A model generated the notes under the pieces. The model did not search any database, was not told where the DNA came from, and saw only the letters and a program-made list of their open reading frames with translations. 64,000 nucleotides of DNA, taken from the NCBI GenBank assembly GCA_016714935.1, contig JADKBU010000010.1:77052-141051 (forward strand), given 5' to 3'. Below are positions 58,922 to 64,000 of this stretch, piece after piece (the stretch's first letter is position 1; every line of letters begins with the position of its first letter). Position numbers and translations under genes: made by a program. Source of the stretch: Candidatus Accumulibacter propinquus. Lineage in GTDB: Bacteria; Pseudomonadota; Gammaproteobacteria; Burkholderiales; Rhodocyclaceae.

Positions 58922-61288
58922 TCAGTCTTCGGGCTTGATGCTGTGGTCGACCGGCGGCTCCGGTTCGAGTTCGGCAGGCGCGTTTTCCTGGTAGAACAGC
59001 TCCTCGGCCGGGCCCTTGCCGCTGCTGCTCGGAGAGGCGACGGCGACGACGCCCTCGGGAGCCGGCAGGAACGACTCGGGAACGTCCTTGAGAACCTTGG
59101 CCATGTAGCTGATCCAGGTCGGCAGCGCGGCGGTACCGCCGGTTTCGCCGCTGCCCAGATTGCGCGGCTGGTCGAAACCGATCCACGAACAGGCGACGAC
59201 GGTTTGCTGGTAGCCGCAGAACCAGGCGTCCACGTGCTCGTTGGTGGTGCCGGTCTTGCCCGCCAGATCCCGGCGCTTGAGCGTGGACGATGCCCGCGCC
59301 GCGGTACCGTAGATGGTCACGTCACGCAGCATGCTGTCCATCAGGTAGGCGTTGCGTGGATCGATCGCGCGCAGGGTTTCGTCGCCGGCGGTGATCGGTT
59401 CGGCGCGCGCCAGCACCTGTTTCTTGTCGTCCTGGATCTCGCGCACGACGTAGGGCCGGATGCGGTAACCGCCGTTGGCGAACACCGCGTAGGCGGTGAC
59501 CATCTCCCAGGGCGTGACCGAGCCGGCGCCCAGCGCCATGGTCAGGTACGGCGGGTGCTTGCTGGCCTCGAAGCCGAAACGGGTGACATAGTCCTGCACA
59601 AAGCGCACGCCGCTCGCCTGCAGCAGGCGGATCGAAACCATGTTCTTCGACTTGGCGAGCGCGGTGCGCATGCGCATCGGGCCCTCGTACTTGCCGTCGT
59701 AGTTCTTCGGCTCCCACGACTGGCTGCCGGTGACCGAAGACGGGAAGCTGATCGGTTCGTCGTTGATCACCGAGGCCGGGGTGAAGCCCTTTTCGAGTGC
59801 GCCGGAATAGATGAAGGGCTTGAAGCTCGACCCCGGTTGCCGCCACGCCTGCGTGACGTGATTGAACTGGTTGCGGTTGAAGTCGAAACCGCCGACCAGC
59901 GCGCGGATCGCGCCGTCGTGCGGATCGGCGGCCAGGAAAGCGGCTTCGGCCTCGGGGAGTTGCACGATCCGCCAGGTGTCCTTGTCGTCGGTCTGGACGC
60001 GAATCACCGCCCCGCGCCGCAGGCGCTTGTTCGGTGGCGCCTTGTCATCGATCATCCGGGCCGCGAACTTCAGGCCCTCGCCGCTGACAGTGACGATCTC
60101 GCCACCACGGCGATAGGCGCGAATCCGCTTGCTGTCGACATTGAGGACGATCGCCGGATGCAGATCCTCGGCGTCCTGGAACTCGAGCAGCAGCTCGTCG
60201 AGCGCCTCGTCCTGCTCGGACTTGATCTCGCTGATGTCGACGTAGGCCTCAGCACCGCGATAACCGTGCCGGCGGTCGTAATCCATGACGCCGCGGCGAA
60301 CACTGTTGTAGGCGGCCTCCTGATCTTCCCTGACGATCGTCGTATACACCCGCAGGCCGCGCGTATAGACGTCGTCGGGAAAACGCTCGGCGGCAATCTG
60401 GCGGGCCATTTCGGTGACGAACCCGGCGTGCACCGGCGTGCTGTTGACCTCGCGCTTGATCACCAGCGGCTGCTGCAGGGCGACTTCCTGCTGCGCATCG
60501 GTGATGAATCCCAGTTCGTTCATCCGCCGCAGCACGTACTGCTGACGGAGCCGCGCGCGCTTCGGATTGATCACCGGATTGAAGGTCGAGGGAGCCTTGG
60601 GCAGACCGGCCAGCATCGCCGCTTCGGCCAGCGTCAGTTCGCCGAGCGGCTTGCCGAAATAGATCTGCGCGGCCGCGGCGAAACCGTAGGCACGCTGTCC
60701 GAGGAAGATCTGGTTGATGTACAGCTCGAGGATCTGGTCCTTGCTCAGATTGTGCTCGATCTTGAACGACAGCAGCGCTTCGTAGAGCTTGCGGGTATAG
60801 GTCTTTTCCGACGAAAGGAAGAAGTTCTTCGCCACCTGCTGGGTAATCGTCGATGCCCCCTGCCGCTTGCCGCCGCTCACCAGGTTGGCGTACAGGGCGC
60901 GCAGGACGCCCTGCGTATCGACGCCGCCGTGCTGATAGAAGCGCTCGTCCTCGGCGGCCAGGATCGCCTGCTTCATGACCGCCGGAACGTCCTGGATGCT
61001 GACCACCGCGCGCCGCTCCTCGCCGAACTCGCCGAGCAGGTAGCCATCGGCCGTATAGACGCGCAACGGCACCTTCGGCCGATAGTCGGTCAGGATCTCC
61101 AGCGACGGCAGGTTCGGGTAGGTCATGCTCAGGACTACGGCGGCCATGGCCACCGCCATCGCCGCCAGACCGAGGATCACGACCAGCGGGTAAAGCAACC
61201 AGCGGAGAACAGTAGGCAACAGAGCGTCCGGCAAAAAGGGCGAATGCCCGACATTATATTGGACGGCAGCCGGGAAAGGCCCGAACAT
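58922..61288 (-). CDS. mrcA: Penicillin-binding protein 1A (bifunctional peptidoglycan synthase)
   Basis: About 788 aa if ATG 61288 is used; the true start may be nearer the membrane anchor (LLYPLVVILGLAAMAVAMAA). The periplasmic glycosyltransferase domain shows AAEDERFYQHGGVD (catalytic Glu), RQGASTITQQVAKNFFL and INQIFLGQRAYGFAAAA. An OB-like insert follows. The transpeptidase has SSFK in RQPGSSFKPFIY, SKN in ALAKSKNMVS, and KTGTT. It polymerises and cross-links peptidoglycan. The C-terminal tail is acidic and Pro-rich. It is on the same strand as msbA, 166 bases upstream of it. Confidence 0.93.
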   Translation of the reverse strand: MFGPFPAAVQYNVGHSPFLPDALLPTVLRWLLYPLVVILGLAAMAVAMAAVVLSMTYPNLPSLEILTDYRPKVPLRVYTADGYLLGEFGEERRAVVSIQDVPAVMKQAILAAEDERFYQHGGVDTQGVLRALYANLVSGGKRQGASTITQQVAKNFFLSSEKTYTRKLYEALLSFKIEHNLSKDQILELYINQIFLGQRAYGFAAAAQIYFGKPLGELTLAEAAMLAGLPKAPSTFNPVINPKRARLRQQYVLRRMNELGFITDAQQEVALQQPLVIKREVNSTPVHAGFVTEMARQIAAERFPDDVYTRGLRVYTTIVREDQEAAYNSVRRGVMDYDRRHGYRGAEAYVDISEIKSEQDEALDELLLEFQDAEDLHPAIVLNVDSKRIRAYRRGGEIVTVSGEGLKFAARMIDDKAPPNKRLRRGAVIRVQTDDKDTWRIVQLPEAEAAFLAADPHDGAIRALVGGFDFNRNQFNHVTQAWRQPGSSFKPFIYSGALEKGFTPASVINDEPISFPSSVTGSQSWEPKNYDGKYEGPMRMRTALAKSKNMVSIRLLQASGVRFVQDYVTRFGFEASKHPPYLTMALGAGSVTPWEMVTAYAVFANGGYRIRPYVVREIQDDKKQVLARAEPITAGDETLRAIDPRNAYLMDSMLRDVTIYGTAARASSTLKRRDLAGKTGTTNEHVDAWFCGYQQTVVACSWIGFDQPRNLGSGETGGTAALPTWISYMAKVLKDVPESFLPAPEGVVAVASPSSSGKGPAEELFYQENAPAELEPEPPVDHSIKPED

Positions 61289-61553
61289 CGCGCGGGCGCG
61301 GCATCCGCGGTGCGTCCGGGCAGGTCCTCCGGCAGTCGATGTGGCTTCAATGGCAAGTGCTTTCCGCGCATCGCTGTGGCAACATGTCGGCTTGATCGCC
61401 GCGTCCGCCGGCCCCCTCCAGGGTGCGCGCCAAATCCCTGCACGGCGCAGAATCAAGGAACAACCAGAACGGGGAGCCTGAATCGATGTTCCATTCGCTG
61501 CGAGTGCGCAACCACCGCCACCCGCAACCTGGACTCCTAGGGCACGACAGTCG
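61289..61553. other. Gene-free spacer between PBP1A and the restriction remnant
   Basis: This 265-base divergent gap should carry promoters for both sides. It holds the antisense of an unlikely PBP1A extension. I see no tRNA, repeat or convincing promoter box. Confidence 0.4.
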
Positions 61554-63452
61554 ATGAAGCCGGCCGAATCACTGCGCGACAACTTCGCCCACCTCAAGGC
61601 CCACGACGAGCAGCTCGTGCGCCTGGGCTTGCTGGCGGAGCGCTACTTCGCTGAAGACCCCAATACCTCGCTGCTGAAATTGCGGCAGTTGGCGGAATTG
61701 CTCGCACAGCACGTCGCAACGCGTATCGGACTTTTCGTCTCTGCCGAGGAGTCCCAGTACGAACTGATTCGTCGCCTTCTGGAACAGGGCATCCTCACCC
61801 GCGAGATTGCCCAGCTCTTCGGCGAGGTCCGGCGGGCCGGCAACGCGGCAAGCCATACCCTGGCCGGCGACCACCGCAGCGCGCTGACCGCGCTCAAGAT
61901 TACCTGGCAACTCGGCGTCTGGTTTCATCGTAGCTTCCAGGATCCCGGTTTCAGAAGTGGCCCTTTCGTTTCCCCGGCGGCACCGGCCAGCGAATCCGGC
62001 GAACTGCACGCCGAACTGGATCGCCTGAACAGCGAACTCGCGACGTATCGACAGGCACACCATGCGGCTGCACAGCAACTCGCGGCAGTCGACTCGCAAC
62101 TTCGCGAGGCGCGCGACGACCAGGCGTTCTGGGAGCAGTTGGCGCTGGAAGCGGACCATGCCAGGGCGGCACTGGCCGCCCAACTGGCGACGCTGCAAGC
62201 CCAATCCGCGACGCAAGGAAAGGAAAGCGTTGCCGGTTTCGTGACCGCGGCGCATACGGCCGCTGCAAAATTGGTCCTCGACGAGACCGAGACGCGCAAG
62301 CTGATCGACGAGCAACTTCGTCAGGCCGGTTGGACGGTGGACTCGACCAGTCTCCGCTATGCCAGGGGCGCACGTCCCGAGAAGGGGAGGAATCTGGCGA
62401 TCGCCGAGTGGCCGACCGCCAGCGGCCCGGCCGACTACCTGCTGTTTGTCGGGCTCACACCGATGGCGGCGGTCGAAGCCAAGCGCAGGAACATCGACGT
62501 GTCGGCGGCATTGCAGCAGGCCAAGCGCTACAGCCGCGACTTCACGGCAAGCGACGCGACCCTGACGTCGACCACCGACGCCGCGAACAGCGAGAGCGCC
62601 TACCGCCTGCCCTTCGCCTTCGCCAGCAACGGCCGCCCCTATCTGTGCCAGCTCGCCACCAGGAGCGGCGTCTGGTTCTGCGATCTTCGCCGGCCCGACA
62701 GCCTCGGCCGCGCGCTCGACGGTTGGTACACGCCCGCGGGCCTGAGCGCGCTCCTGAAACGCGACGAAAGACGTGCGGACACGCAACTCCAGAGCGAACC
62801 CTTCGCCTATGGCTTCCCGCTTCGCCACTACCAACAGGCGGCGATCCAGGCGGCGGAAAGCGCGATCGCCCGGGGACAGCGCGAGATGCTCCTGGCCATG
62901 GCCACCGGCACCGGCAAGACCAGGACCTGCATCGCCTTGATCTACCGCCTGCTCAAGACGCAGCGCTGCCGGCGTGTGCTCTTCCTGGTGGACCGTTCCG
63001 CACTCGGCGAACAGGCGGCGAACGCGTTCAAGGACAAGCGCATGGAAAGCCTGCAGACCTTCGCCGAGGTCTTCGGCATCAAGGAACTCGACGAGCAGTC
63101 GCCCGATAGCGATACGGCGGTGCACATCGCGACGGTTCAGGGCCGCCGAGTCGAAGCACTCTTCGCCTACGCCGACCGCCTCGAAGCCCGCTACGCCGCC
63201 GCGCGCGCTCGGGTCGAACGTCTCACGCCTGCATTGCTCGCCAAAGCCTTTCGCGGCGAACTGGTACCGCAAGACCCCAACGACGAACCGGCAGGCGAAT
63301 TGCTCGAACGTATCCGGGCCGCACGCACGGCGACACCGCAAAAGCCCAGGTCACGCCAGGGCGCCGGTCGCCCAACGAAAACCCAGAGAGCCGAGCTTAC
63401 CCGCACTCTGACGCTACCGCAGGCCAGGCTGACCAAGACCTCCGCAACATGA
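61554..63452 (+). pseudogene. hsdR-hsdS chimera: remnant of a type I restriction-modification locus
   Basis: 632 codons in one open frame, but made of two different genes. Residues 1 to about 529 are the N-terminal half of HsdR: a DUF4145-like region (about 30-125), a coiled coil, the PD-(D/E)xK nuclease (ADYLLFVGLTPMAAVEAKRR, then QQAKRYS), and helicase motif I, MATGTGKTRTCIALIYRL. Right after AVHIATVQG, where HsdR should continue with the DEAD box, the sequence switches to the HsdS C-terminus (RRVEALFAYADRLEARYAAA and LTPALLAKAFRGELVPQDPN). Helicase motifs II to VI, hsdM and both HsdS target domains are missing. The product may be translated but should not restrict DNA. It overlaps the next gene by ATGA. 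Confidence 0.88.
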
Positions 63453-64000
63453 ACACCGCTGAACTCACCGCCCTGCTCGACCGCCTGCGCGCCGAGCCAC
63501 GCGAAACCGAATGGCTCGAGTTCAAGGCCAATCGCCACGAGCCTCAAGTGCTCGGCGAATACCTGTCAGCGCTGGCCAACTCGGCCTGCCTGCTCGGCAA
63601 ACCGCGCGCCTACCTGGTGTTCGGCATTGAGGACGGCAGCCATGCGGTGGTAGGCACCACCTTTGACCCGCATGGCGAAATCGGCAAGGGGACGCAGCTA
63701 CTCTCGCTGTGGTTGTCGCTCGGGCTGCACCCGAATGTCGGCTTTGAAACCCACACGTTCATCTACCAGGGCAAACGGGTGGTGCTGTTCGAAGTACATC
63801 CAGCCTTCGATCGTCCGGTCCATTTCTCCGGAACAGCGTATGTCCGCGACGGCACGAGCAAGACCGAACTGTCGAAGTACCCGGAAAAGGAGCGCGCGAT
63901 CTGGCACCGCCGCGTGGACTGGAGCGCGCAGGTCTGCGAGCAGGCGACGCTGGACGATCTGGACCCGCGTGCCATCGCCAAGGCGCGTGCGGAATTCACC
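63449..64000 (+). CDS. AlbA_2 (Schlafen-like) domain protein, cut by the right edge
   Basis: The first 184 codons are visible, from ATG 63449, which overlaps the stop of the hsdR-hsdS frame. The sequence ETEWLEFKANRHEPQVLGEYL, followed by LSALANSACLLGKPRAYLVF and GIEDGSHAVVGTTFDP, is the AlbA_2 fold found at the N-terminus of COG2865-type putative transcriptional regulators/ATP-binding proteins. YVRDGTSKTELSKYPEKERA is also typical. Genes of this family are frequently carried within type I restriction loci. Its role there is not established. The C-terminal part is outside the window. Confidence 0.85.
   Translation, partial: MNTAELTALLDRLRAEPRETEWLEFKANRHEPQVLGEYLSALANSACLLGKPRAYLVFGIEDGSHAVVGTTFDPHGEIGKGTQLLSLWLSLGLHPNVGFETHTFIYQGKRVVLFEVHPAFDRPVHFSGTAYVRDGTSKTELSKYPEKERAIWHRRVDWSAQVCEQATLDDLDPRAIAKARAEFT

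Noticed and set aside
58943..61540. Plus-strand open frame of 865 codons opposite PBP1A
   Set aside because: PBP1A motifs are complete on the minus strand; the plus-strand product is Arg/Asp/Gln-rich mirror sequence.
61289..61597. N-terminal extension of PBP1A
   Set aside because: About 100 Cys/Arg/Gly-rich residues before the membrane anchor do not occur in PBP1A; read as an untranslated divergent spacer.

Overview
The window is high-GC DNA with dense, co-directional genes. It carries LPS-core and lipid A genes (an LpxL-type acyltransferase, WaaG, WaaP, three or four kinase folds, MsbA), PBP1A, TcdA, RluF and DUF3391/HD-GYP phosphodiesterases. This gene mix points to a Gram-negative betaproteobacterium. 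A Rhodocyclales or Accumulibacter-like host is my best guess, from overall gene style only. No rRNA, tRNA, CRISPR array or insertion sequence was seen.

Left part (1 to about 36.2 kb, all minus strand): one trans-AT polyketide synthase operon. In transcription order it holds an SDR-like protein, an AT-AT-ER protein, a free-standing ACP, an AsnB-type amidotransferase, PKS A (3079 aa) and PKS B (at least 6854 aa, running off the left edge with no stop in the window). PKS A reads KS-DH-KR-ACP / KS-B-ACP / KS. PKS B opens with the KR-ACP that completes that third module. It continues KS-ACP / KS-DH-KR-MT-ACP / KS-DH-ACP / KS-KR-ACP / KS-DH-ACP / KS and onward. An amidotransferase, a lone ACP and a first PKS of this exact layout are the hallmark of glutarimide polyketide pathways (cycloheximide/streptimidone, migrastatin, gladiofungin/gladiostatin and sesbanimide types). 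I infer that this cluster makes a glutarimide whose side chain begins with a hydroxyl, then a ketone, then a methylated alkene. No thioesterase, tailoring oxygenase or exporter is in view, so the cluster continues to the left.

Middle (36.3 to 51.6 kb): housekeeping genes and signalling. tcdA, an FKBP rotamase, rluF, a DnaQ-like exonuclease, an Atg22-like MFS transporter with a LysR regulator, a REC-TPR protein, and a large hybrid histidine kinase flanked by two inverted HD-GYP paralogues. The spacer before the kinase is built from two decayed fragments, one from a PAS domain and one from rluF. metK follows, with an attenuator-like nested hairpin in its leader.

Right (51.7 to 64 kb): lipid A and LPS-core assembly (acyltransferase, waaG, waaP, a second kinase, a tandem two-kinase fusion), then convergent msbA and PBP1A. 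The window ends in a broken type I restriction locus, where an HsdR N-terminal half is fused in frame to an HsdS C-terminus and overlaps an AlbA_2-type gene cut by the right edge.
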